Below, piece by piece: positions 9,801 to 16,137 of a stretch of DNA of 44,783 bases. The notes beneath the pieces were generated by a model. That model ran no database searches, had not been told where the DNA came from, and worked only from the letters and a program-made list of their open reading frames with translations. Positions within the stretch are counted from its first letter, which is position 1, and the number at the start of each line of letters is the position of its first letter. The position numbers and the translations under genes are program-made. The stretch is from Chloroflexota bacterium (lineage in GTDB: Bacteria; Chloroflexota; Limnocylindria; Limnocylindrales; CSP1-4), in contig JAICVI010000003.1 of assembly GCA_025935415.1 (NCBI GenBank), positions 1 through 44,783 on the forward strand, in the 5' to 3' direction.

Positions 9801-11813
9801 AGGGAGCTTCGGGGCCTGCTTCCAGGGCGGGACCTTGCCAACGAGGGGCATGCGCTTGTTGGCCTGGCCGAGCCCGTCGACGAGCTCGGCACCGACGGGC
9901 GCGGGCGACGAGTCGGCGAGCCGCCGAGCGTCCTCCGGGCGCGCGATGCGGCCGTTCCCCGCTTCGTCCGCGCCGGCGGTTCGAACCCGGCCGCCGCGAG
10001 CGTGGTTGAGCTGTCCCATGCCGTCGACGAGCCCGCGAGCGGCGGCCTCGGACGCAGCGGCCCGGACCGCGTCCCCGGCGACCGCGGCGGCATCGGCGAT
10101 CGCGACCCCATCGCCCTCGCCCGGCCGGCGGAAGAACTCGGCGAAGCCGCCGTCGGCCTCGAGGTCGCGCCGAACCATCACGGAGTCATAGGTCTCGAGC
10201 GCCTTGGCCACGCGATCCACCAGCGGCCGTGGGAAGCCGAGTGCATAGCCGACCTCCCGGACCGCCGATCGGGCCCGGTAGGTCACGAGGTTGCAGACCA
10301 TCCCGGTGTGCTCGGGGCCGTAGCGGTTGTAGATGTACTGGATGACCTCCTCGCGGCGCTCGGACGAGAAGTCGATGTCGACGTCCGGGTAGGTCGTGCG
10401 GCCCTCGTTGATGAAGCGCTCGAACAGGAGGTTGTGGGCGATCGGCTCCACCCGGCTGATCCCGAGCGTGTACGACACGATCGAGCTCGTCGCGCTGCCA
10501 CGGCCCTGCGCCGGGATGCCCTGGTCCTTCGCGAATCGCATCAGGTCCCAGCAGATCAGGAAGAACTCGGCGAGCCCCGCCCGCTCGATGACCCCGAGCT
10601 CGTGCGCCAGACGCTGCATGACCTCCGCGGTCAAGGGGTGATAGCGGCGCCGGGCGCCCTCCCAGCAGAGCGAGGACAGGTACGAGAACGGCGTCTCGCC
10701 GTTCGGGACCGGGAAGCCCGGGAAGCGGTACTGCTCGAACCCGAGGTCGACGGTGCACGATGCGGCGATCTCGCCGGACCTGGCGATGCCCTCGGCCCAG
10801 GCGCGAGCCACGCGATTACCGGGGACGGTCGACTCGATCGGGACGGTCGCCTCGATCGGGCCGATCGCGACACCCGGCGGCAGCGCGGCCAGCTCGGCGG
10901 CCGACTTCAGGTACGACTCCGAGTCGGGGCGGCGGAGCGAGCCCAGCGTCTCGAGCGTCCGGCCATGGAAGATCCCGGTGAGGACGTCGTGGAGCTCGCG
11001 GTCCTCCGGACGGGCGTAGTGGACGTCGTTCGTGACGACGACCGGGAGGCCGAGGTCGTCGGCGAGGGCCACGTGCTCGGCGACGAGCCAGTCGTCGTCG
11101 GGGAGCAGGTGGTGGGAGAGCTCGATGTCGAGCGTGCCGTAGGTACGCGCAAGGCGCGTGGCCGCGACCCTCGCCCCCTCGCGATCCCCGACGAGCAGGC
11201 GCCGCGCGACCTCGCCTTCGCGGCCGCCCGAGAGGGCGATGAGGCCCTCGCTGTGCTGCTCGAGCAGCGCCTGGGTGAACCGCGGCACGCGCTTGGTCCC
11301 GTCGAGATTCGCGCGGGAGACGAGCCGGCACAGGCTCCGGTAGCCACTGGCGTCGCGTGCCAGCAGGACGAGGTGCGGGCCACGCTGCCGCTCCCCGATG
11401 CCCCGCAGGTCCTCCTTCACCGTGGCGCGATGGCCCGGCAGGCGGGCACGTTCCGGGCGCGGGCGGGAAGGCAGGCCCTCGCTCGCGAGCGGCAGCTCGA
11501 GGCTCGCACCTCCCTGCCCCCGCCGGGTTCGCGGCCGGCGCCGCGCCGGGACCACGATGCCGCCCGGGTCGGGAGCGGCCGCGTCCTGGAGCTCGATCTC
11601 GATCCCGATGACAGGACGCACCCCGACCGCCGCCGCGGCGGTGGCAAAGCGCACCACGCCGTAGAGCCCGTCGTGGTCCGTGACGGCCAGCCCGGAGAGG
11701 CCCAGCTCGGCCGCCCGCTCGACCATGTCCTCGACCGGCGAGGCCCCGTGCAGGAACGAGAAGTTGGAGTGGCTGTGGAGCTCGGCGTAGGCAGGTGGTG
11801 TGGTCGATGGCAT
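6873..11813 (-). CDS. dnaE2: Error-prone DNA polymerase III alpha subunit (DnaE2/ImuC) with a large internal insertion
   Basis: PHP N-terminus (AELHSHSNFSFLHGASPVEDMVERAAELGLSGLAVTDHDGLYG); catalytic YPDVDIDF and LIKLDLLGLGML; PRHLSIHSGGM; QEQVMRIAIEVAGFSPAESDGFRRAMGTWRS; C-terminal OB domain. 1646 aa. Confidence 0.93.
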   Translation of the reverse strand: MPSTTPPAYAELHSHSNFSFLHGASPVEDMVERAAELGLSGLAVTDHDGLYGVVRFATAAAAVGVRPVIGIEIELQDAAAPDPGGIVVPARRRPRTRRGQGGASLELPLASEGLPSRPRPERARLPGHRATVKEDLRGIGERQRGPHLVLLARDASGYRSLCRLVSRANLDGTKRVPRFTQALLEQHSEGLIALSGGREGEVARRLLVGDREGARVAATRLARTYGTLDIELSHHLLPDDDWLVAEHVALADDLGLPVVVTNDVHYARPEDRELHDVLTGIFHGRTLETLGSLRRPDSESYLKSAAELAALPPGVAIGPIEATVPIESTVPGNRVARAWAEGIARSGEIAASCTVDLGFEQYRFPGFPVPNGETPFSYLSSLCWEGARRRYHPLTAEVMQRLAHELGVIERAGLAEFFLICWDLMRFAKDQGIPAQGRGSATSSIVSYTLGISRVEPIAHNLLFERFINEGRTTYPDVDIDFSSERREEVIQYIYNRYGPEHTGMVCNLVTYRARSAVREVGYALGFPRPLVDRVAKALETYDSVMVRRDLEADGGFAEFFRRPGEGDGVAIADAAAVAGDAVRAAASEAAARGLVDGMGQLNHARGGRVRTAGADEAGNGRIARPEDARRLADSSPAPVGAELVDGLGQANKRMPLVGKVPPWKQAPKLPDPHAPRPFAWLGEATAKESADGSSADASSADASSADGSSADASVVGRSPAGASVVGRSPAGAGMFQMFPAGTSATGGRPTGGFDADAEPPFVPAQACDGTDPVIESSTTASGEAAPASNVPPRNIWHERAPLALVGPSSSGMWEEAPESPPAIRPGGRGDDEGGPGDTPASVAWLRAGRGTGYQRGGAGGWRGTSAADGTSAADGTSAADGTSAADGTSGQQVADLEVAPALVEGRRIDPESGMPETEPRRTDQSTDRLGRPYYWPQPDSIRGGIGVDRVGRADPHSSVARIEPEPPAQTRGGSTKGMSDWERWLEFCARIDGFPRHLSIHSGGMLVTAAPLIDIAPLERATMQDRVVVQFDKRDVEELKLIKLDLLGLGMLAAIDETVQLIEHDCGACVVLDSIPEQVPEVFEMLQAADTVGVFQVESRAQMQTLPKSKPSSLDDLVVEVAIIRPGPIQGNAVHPYLRRKQGLEPVEYLHPSLEPVLRDSMGVILYQEQVMRIAIEVAGFSPAESDGFRRAMGTWRSNREMEKLHQRFFDGCMRQPGMTAEVAEELFRQVSAFASFGFAKSHAAAFARTAYESSFLKLFYPAQFLVGLINAQPMGFYPVEVLVNDAKRHGVAVLPVDLNASTYKTTTEWVGRPGWAIGDGSGEGEPLPEGCGIDERPVPVASSACVVPSRISREQWAAESATGWGVRLGLQLVKGIGEQHEELLDRELERGPYVSLADVVERTGLPEETIERLIRTGALDSLGRPRRELLWQLREVAGTVRGRGFSSTTTSRRVASEASVRATRSVAGKRSPAAGRPMDLRLPATEAPNLPAITESERLGDAYAVVGLDARRQVVGLFREALDRLGAVPNGALADRRPGKVRLGGLVVTRQHPMTAKGTVFLALEDETGMVNVTLWPDTWARLRGVVRRHALLLVDGELQRESNVVNVVAHEIVPLTTVAERAGGPESPTGVRQLGHAGMRRLG
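9143..9224. repeat. Tandem repeat, 18-bp unit, ~4.5 copies (encodes GTSAAD repeats in DnaE2)
   Basis: cgctcgttccatcagccg repeated exactly at 9143, 9161, 9179 and 9197, plus a partial copy. Confidence 0.97.
9615..9734. repeat. Compound tandem repeat: 2x30-bp unit then 4x15-bp unit (encodes SVVGRSPAGA and SADAS/SADGS)
   Basis: ggcgcccgcggggctcctccccacgacgct x2 (9615, 9645), then g[g/c]cgtccgcggagct x4 (9675, 9690, 9705, 9720). Confidence 0.97.
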
Positions 11814-11874
11814 GGCGCCCGTCCCGCGGATTCCAGGGGCTGAGGGGGTCTGAAAGGGAGCTGGAGGGCTGGTA

Positions 11875-11897
11875 ACTATAGAACAAATGTTCTATCC
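11875..11897 (-). promoter_or_regulatory. SOS (LexA) box abutting a -10-like hexamer upstream of dnaE2
   Basis: GAACAAATGTTC at 11881-11892 within TAGAACAAATGTTCTA. On the minus strand TATAGT (11875-11880) directly follows the box. Confidence 0.85.
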
Positions 11898-11940
11898 TGC
11901 GACCACGCAACAGATTGCCGGGTCGTGGCGTCTGAAGCGC

Positions 11941-12060
11941 GTGGAAGTCGACCAGCGCAGTTGGGCCGCCGTCTTGACGAGGACAGTCGTGATGCTGAGC
12001 GTCGCGATCCTCCTCATCCTCGTCCTCCTCCCGGCGGCCCTCGCAGCGAGCAGTCGATAG
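11941..12060 (+). CDS. Putative small single-TM peptide next to the SOS box (39 aa from GTG; 22 aa from ATG at 11992; 57 aa from ATG at 11887)
   Basis: VEVDQRSWAAVLTRTVVMLSVAILLILVLLPAALAASSR*; one hydrophobic helix; SOS box upstream and hairpin terminator downstream on the same strand. Start uncertain. Confidence 0.35.
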   Translation: MEVDQRSWAAVLTRTVVMLSVAILLILVLLPAALAASSR

Positions 12061-12162
12061 CCACAGGGGAACCGGGGCGTCACCCGGAACCCGGCGAGGG
12101 CGGGCGCAAGCCAGCCATCGACCGATCGACTGCCTGGTGAGCGGGCAGCTGATCGAAGGCCA

Positions 12163-12196
12163 GGGACCCCGTCGCTTCTGGGGGCGACGGGGTCCC
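12163..12196 (+). terminator. Intrinsic-terminator-like hairpin (13-bp perfect stem, 8-nt loop)
   Basis: gggaccccgtcgc-ttctgggg-gcgacggggtccc. Confidence 0.55.
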
Positions 12197-12199
12197 GGC

Positions 12200-12745
12200 A
12201 TGTCCGGCCCTACCATCGGCCGCGTGGATCGCCTTCGGGCCGGGGTGCTGCTGACGATCGTCCTCGTGGCGGGCTGCTCGTCCCCTGCCACGACCAAGCC
12301 GCCAGGCGCGACCTTCGCCGGTGCGACGTCGACCCCGGCTGCCGTCGCCCCGAGCCTCGACATCGAGCAGCCCGGACTCACCCCATCGACCGGCCAGACG
12401 GACACCGACTGGGGGTCGATCTGGAACGACCTCCCGCCGGGCTTCCCGCTGCCGCCGGGCGGCGAGCCCCTCGAGTCCGGCGCGGGGCCCGTCACTGCCG
12501 CCTGGACGATCGCGTCGGGCGCAGCCGCAGACCCGCTCGCGGTCGCGCAGCGCTACGTCGATGCCTTCTCCGCGGCGGGCTATGGCGGCGGGCGCGACGG
12601 CCCGCTCGAGGATGGTTCGTACACCGCGTGGGCATCGAGCGGCTACGGCTGCGACATGCTGGTCACGGCGATGCCGCGTGGCGAGGACACGCTCGTGACC
12701 GTGCTCTACGGCGCGGGCTGCCCGTTCAGCTGGCCGGAGCCCTGA
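12200..12745 (+). CDS. Putative lipoprotein of unknown function
   Basis: MSGPTIGRVDRLRAGVLLTIVLVAGCSS with lipobox LVAGC, then a Pro/Thr-rich region and a compact domain. The ORF-track start at 12137 runs through the hairpin, so 12200 or GTG 12224 is preferred. Confidence 0.6.
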   Translation: MSGPTIGRVDRLRAGVLLTIVLVAGCSSPATTKPPGATFAGATSTPAAVAPSLDIEQPGLTPSTGQTDTDWGSIWNDLPPGFPLPPGGEPLESGAGPVTAAWTIASGAAADPLAVAQRYVDAFSAAGYGGGRDGPLEDGSYTAWASSGYGCDMLVTAMPRGEDTLVTVLYGAGCPFSWPEP

Positions 12746-12759
12746 GGGGAGCGAGCGCC

Positions 12760-13002
12760 TCAGTCGTAGAGGCGCTCGAGGTGCCACGAGCCGGTGGTCC
12801 GGTCGCAGTAGATGAGGGCCAGCCAACGCTCGCCGACGACCTTGTAGTAATCCCGGGCGATCGGCTCTCGCCACCAGGACTCCTCGACCCGCCAGCGATT
12901 GCAGACCTCGACCCGCTCGCGGCGGCCGTTCCAGGCCATCACGAGGTTGCCGTCGTCGAACTCCACGGAGATCTCCGGGTGGGCGCGGAGCAGGCGGGTC
13001 AC
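12760..13002 (-). CDS. DUF6504-like small protein of the imuB/dnaE2 neighbourhood
   Basis: 80 aa MTRLLRAHPEISVEFDDGNLVMAWNGRRERVEVCNRWRVEESWWREPIARDYYKVVGERWLALIYCDRTTGSWHLERLYD; start overlaps the imuB stop. Confidence 0.65.
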   Translation of the reverse strand: MTRLLRAHPEISVEFDDGNLVMAWNGRRERVEVCNRWRVEESWWREPIARDYYKVVGERWLALIYCDRTTGSWHLERLYD

Positions 13003-14288
13003 CGCGTGGCTCCGGGGCCCGTGACGGTCGCGGCACGGGAGCGAGATTCGGCGCTCACGTCACGGAAGGCCCAGCGATGCTCGGGCAGGGGCGCCTCGGG
13101 ATCGAGGACCTCGATCCGCCGGATCTTCTCGTCGCCGTAGGTCAGGGCGAGGCGCGCGAGCTGCCACGCGAGCCGCGCGCCGTGGAGGGCCTGGGGCACG
13201 AACAGCGGCAGCTGCTGGCCGACCGCCGGTGTCGCGCCGGAGAGCTCCAGCTCCAGCCGGGTGACGGCGGCAGGCGGCGGGGTTCGCTCGAGCTTGGCGA
13301 GGAGCAGGCGCTCGATGGCCTCGGCGTCGGCGGTCGGCTCGGGGAAACGGGTCTCGACGGCGAGCTGGTCCGGCGTGCCCGCGCGCGCGAAGGCGAGGTC
13401 CAGCTCCAGCCGGAGGCGGCCCTGCTCCGCCGCAAGGCCCCGTGCGGCGAGGCTCGCACCGAGGGCCACGGCAAGCCGGCGGAGCACGAACCGGATCGCC
13501 TCCAGCTCGGCGACGGCGGGCTCGATGGGCAGGCCCAGGACGAGGCGCTCCGGCGCGCGGCGGGGCCGGAATGGCTCCAGCTCCTCGCCACGGGAGCGAG
13601 ACCCGATCCTCCGGCCCTCCTCGCCGAACCGTGCCACCAGCGCCGAAGCGGCCAGCTCCGCGACCTGGCCGATCTCTCGCAGCCCGAACCGGCGCAGCCG
13701 GGCGCGGACGTCCGGCTCGGCCGAGAGCAGCGACGCTGGAAGGGGAGCGAGGAATCTCGCTTCCGCACCCGGCGGCACGGAGATGAGCTCCCCCGGCTTC
13801 GCGGCGAGGGCCGCCACGGTCGCCGCGAAGCGGGTGCCGGCGATCCCTGCGCGCGGCCGGCCGGCGAGCGGCTCCTCGAGCGCCGCGCCGATGCGCCCGG
13901 CCATGACCGGCTCGGGACCCCAGAGGCCCTCGAGCCCGTCGACCTGGGCCTCCAGCAGCCCGAATGAAACGTCGGTCGGATCGGACGTGCCGGCGACCGC
14001 CGGGCTGAACCCGGCGAGCCGCTCGAAGGCCGCCTCGAGCTCGTCCCGATCAGCCTCGGGCTGCGGGTCGAAGAAGGTCGCCTCGGGTGCCAGCCGATGG
14101 GCCGACCCGAGCGGCATCCCGCGCCGGACGCCGAGCGCCCGCGCGGCGGGGTCCGCGTCGAGCACGGTCCCGGTCGACCACGGCTTCCCGCCGAGCACCA
14201 CCGGCCCCGCCGGCCACGAGCCGGAGGGCAGGCGTCGCCGCGCGAGATCGAGGAGGAGATGTTGGCGATGGAGATGAAGGAGTCGCAT
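12999..14288 (-). CDS. imuB: ImuB-like Y-family polymerase homologue, probably catalytically inactive
   Basis: MRLLHLHRQHLLLDLARR... lacks the Y-family HIDMDxFFA-type acidic motif; Y-family-like architecture; QQLPLF beta-clamp-binding motif near the C-terminus; imuA upstream and DUF6504-like gene downstream. Confidence 0.85.
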   Translation of the reverse strand: MRLLHLHRQHLLLDLARRRLPSGSWPAGPVVLGGKPWSTGTVLDADPAARALGVRRGMPLGSAHRLAPEATFFDPQPEADRDELEAAFERLAGFSPAVAGTSDPTDVSFGLLEAQVDGLEGLWGPEPVMAGRIGAALEEPLAGRPRAGIAGTRFAATVAALAAKPGELISVPPGAEARFLAPLPASLLSAEPDVRARLRRFGLREIGQVAELAASALVARFGEEGRRIGSRSRGEELEPFRPRRAPERLVLGLPIEPAVAELEAIRFVLRRLAVALGASLAARGLAAEQGRLRLELDLAFARAGTPDQLAVETRFPEPTADAEAIERLLLAKLERTPPPAAVTRLELELSGATPAVGQQLPLFVPQALHGARLAWQLARLALTYGDEKIRRIEVLDPEAPLPEHRWAFRDVSAESRSRAATVTGPGATR

Positions 14289-14378
14289 CGATCGTTTTCC
14301 CGGGCACTGGGACAACGGGGGCTGGGGCGGTTGGTTGATCTCGCCGTTTCGCTGCGTTGCGACCGTCGTCGGGCTTGT

Positions 14379-15473
14379 TCACGTACGCGACGTACGCTCG
14401 CGCGCCCGTCTCGGCCGCGCCTTGCGCGCCCGTCTCGCCGCGCCTTGCGCTCCAGCCAGCTGAACCAACCGCGGTTCCGACGTGGCCTCGGCGAGGAGCT
14501 CGGGGTGGCGGAGGCAGGCGTCGCGCTCTCCGCCGTCGGCGTAGAGGATCCGCAGCGTCGCCCGCCGCCCTGGTGGGCCGGCGCGATTGCGCGCGACGAC
14601 CACCTCCGTTCTCTGGCCGACGACGTCTCGACCGAGCCGGATCCACGACCGACGCGAGAGCTCGAGGCGGATCCCGGTCGCCTCGCCGATCGCGCCATCG
14701 AGGCTCCCGGAGCGTCCGCTCGGTGGCTCCAGCACGACGAGGCTGATCCCGGCTCGCCGCGCGAGCGCCGCAAGCCGTCCGAGTCGATCGCCGAATCTCG
14801 CCCCCGTGACGCTGGTCTCCTTGCCACTGCTCGCCTTGCCGCTGCGCTCCTTGCCGCTGCTCGCCTTGCCGCTGCTCGCCTTGCCGCTGCTCGCCTTGGC
14901 GCGACGCGCCTCGATGGGCAGGTCGATGACCAGCAGGTCCACGGCGCGTCCCGCGAGCAGCGCGCCGGCGATGGCGAGCCCTTCCTCCGGGTCCGCCGGC
15001 GTCAGCACGACCAGCCACTCCGGCTTGACGCCGCGCGCCACCGCCTCGACCGGATCGAGCGCCGCCGCGAGGTCGAGCCACGCGACGATCGAGCCCGCCG
15101 CCTGGGCGGCCGCGACCAACCGCAGCGCCAGCGTGGTCCGCCCGCTCGAGACCTCGCCGCGGACCGCGAGCCCCATGCCGCGAGGCAGGCCACCGGGGCC
15201 GAGGATCGCATCGAGCTCGGCGAAGCCGGTCGAATGCACCCGATCGTGATCGATCGACCGGTCGATCGCAGGGCTGCCCGCGGGGCCGCGCTCCGGATCC
15301 GCATCCGGGCTTTCAACCGGCACCGTCGCGAGCGCGCCGATCACCTCGCCGGCAAATCGATCGCCCGCGAACCGGCTCGATCCCCGCTCGCCTGTGAACC
15401 CGGGCGCCGCCGCACCCCAGCGCGAGCGAAGGGTCGCCAGCGCGGCGGTGAGGTCGGGAGAGGGAGCAGCCAT
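14379..15473 (-). CDS. imuA: ImuA-like RecA-fold protein
   Basis: STGFAELDAILGPGGLPRGMGLAVRGEVSSGRTTLALRLVAAAQAAG (Walker A-like region), VDLLVIDLP, LARRAGISLVVLEPP; position upstream of imuB. Confidence 0.8.
   Translation of the reverse strand: MAAPSPDLTAALATLRSRWGAAAPGFTGERGSSRFAGDRFAGEVIGALATVPVESPDADPERGPAGSPAIDRSIDHDRVHSTGFAELDAILGPGGLPRGMGLAVRGEVSSGRTTLALRLVAAAQAAGSIVAWLDLAAALDPVEAVARGVKPEWLVVLTPADPEEGLAIAGALLAGRAVDLLVIDLPIEARRAKASSGKASSGKASSGKERSGKASSGKETSVTGARFGDRLGRLAALARRAGISLVVLEPPSGRSGSLDGAIGEATGIRLELSRRSWIRLGRDVVGQRTEVVVARNRAGPPGRRATLRILYADGGERDACLRHPELLAEATSEPRLVQLAGAQGAARRARKARPRRARERTSRT
14816..14899. repeat. Tandem repeat, 15-bp unit, ~5.5 copies inside imuA (encodes ASSGK-type repeats)
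   Basis: tcgccttgccgctgc and near-identical copies; protein KASSGKASSGKASSGKERSGKASSGKE. Confidence 0.95.
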
Positions 15474-15479
15474 ACCTGC

Positions 15480-15508
15480 AGTATCGAACAGATGTTCGAA
15501 TGAATCAA
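15480..15508 (-). promoter_or_regulatory. imuA promoter: TTGATT-17-GATACT with a perfect SOS box filling most of the spacer
   Basis: GAACAGATGTTC 15486-15497 (TCGAACAGATGTTCGA); minus strand -35 TTGATT (15503-15508), -10 GATACT (15480-15485), ATG at 15473. Confidence 0.85.
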
Positions 15509-15792
15509 GACCCCGGTGCCTTCTCGGAGCGCTGTGCTCTCCTCACCCCGGCCACTCCCGTCCGATTCCGTCAAATCACCACCCCATGACCCTTCGCCAC
15601 CGAATCGCTGCCAGAACCTTCGCTCCATGACCACATGACAACAACCACGTCCAGCCCCACGCTCAACTCGCCGCGGGAGCGCTGACCAACAGTCACGGGA
15701 TGGAGATCTGACAGATTCCGCGGGCCAGCCGTCCAGAGGAAGCGTCGCGGGTGGCGCGCCATGACTCTGACGAGACGCGCGCCCCAGCCGGG

Positions 15793-15877
15793 CCGGAGGC
15801 AAGGCCGGGGCCCGGGCCGGAGGCAAGGCCGGGGCCGGAGGCAAGGCCGGGGCCTGGGCCGGAGGCAAGCCAGGGCC
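15793..15877. repeat. G/C-rich direct repeats (ccggaggcaagg core, 4 copies at 24/18/24-bp spacing)
   Basis: Core begins at 15793, 15817, 15835 and 15859, in the imuA-tRNA intergenic region. Confidence 0.9.
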
Positions 15878-15966
15878 AGACGCGACACCCGGATGCAGCC
15901 CCCAGAGGTCCGCCGACCCGGTGGTAGACTCCGGAACCGCTCGGGGCCACGCTCCGACGCGCCCGT

Positions 15967-16042
15967 GGGGATGTAGCTCAGCTGGGAGAGCACCGCGTTC
16001 GCATCGCGGGGGTCAGGGGTTCGAGTCCCCTCATCTCCACCA
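15967..16042 (+). tRNA. tRNA-Ala (anticodon CGC)
   Basis: Cloverleaf: GGGGATG acceptor, GCTC/GAGC D-stem, CCGCG-TTCGCAT-CGCGG anticodon arm, GGGGTTCGAGTCCCC T-arm, encoded CCA. Confidence 0.95.
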
Positions 16043-16137
16043 CTGCCCCACCCGTGACCTTCGTACCGTTGCCCTGAGGCCCCACGCCGTCGACCCTTCC
16101 GGGTGCGGGGACTTCCCGCGCTGTCGGGAGGCCGCCC

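Larger units (their letters stand above)
8880..10125 (-). other. ~415-aa low-complexity insertion within DnaE2, between its catalytic motifs
   Basis: Segment between ...RRDLEADGGFAEFF and SDWERWLEFCARIDGFPRHL. It is Ala/Gly/Ser/Pro-rich, contains two tandem-repeat arrays, and shows no polymerase motifs. Confidence 0.8.

Noticed and set aside
9970-10000. tRNA T-arm-like motif (ggttcgaacccggcc) inside dnaE2
   Set aside because: No acceptor, D or anticodon arms around it; lies within the coding insertion.
8880-10125. DnaE2 insertion as an intein
   Set aside because: No Cys/Ser start, His-Asn end or endonuclease blocks; the segment is low-complexity and repeat-rich.
9792-11843. 683-aa plus-strand ORF antisense to the dnaE2 N-terminus
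   Set aside because: Shadow ORF; composition typical of antisense reading, opposite the PHP/polymerase domains.
10816-12495. 559-aa minus-strand ORF overlapping the dnaE2 start and the SOS box
   Set aside because: Out of frame with dnaE2, low-complexity Arg/Ala-rich, overlaps the promoter and the lipoprotein gene.
15793-15877. Regularly spaced repeats as a CRISPR array
   Set aside because: Spacing of 18-24 bp with no unique spacers and no cas genes; simple direct repeats.
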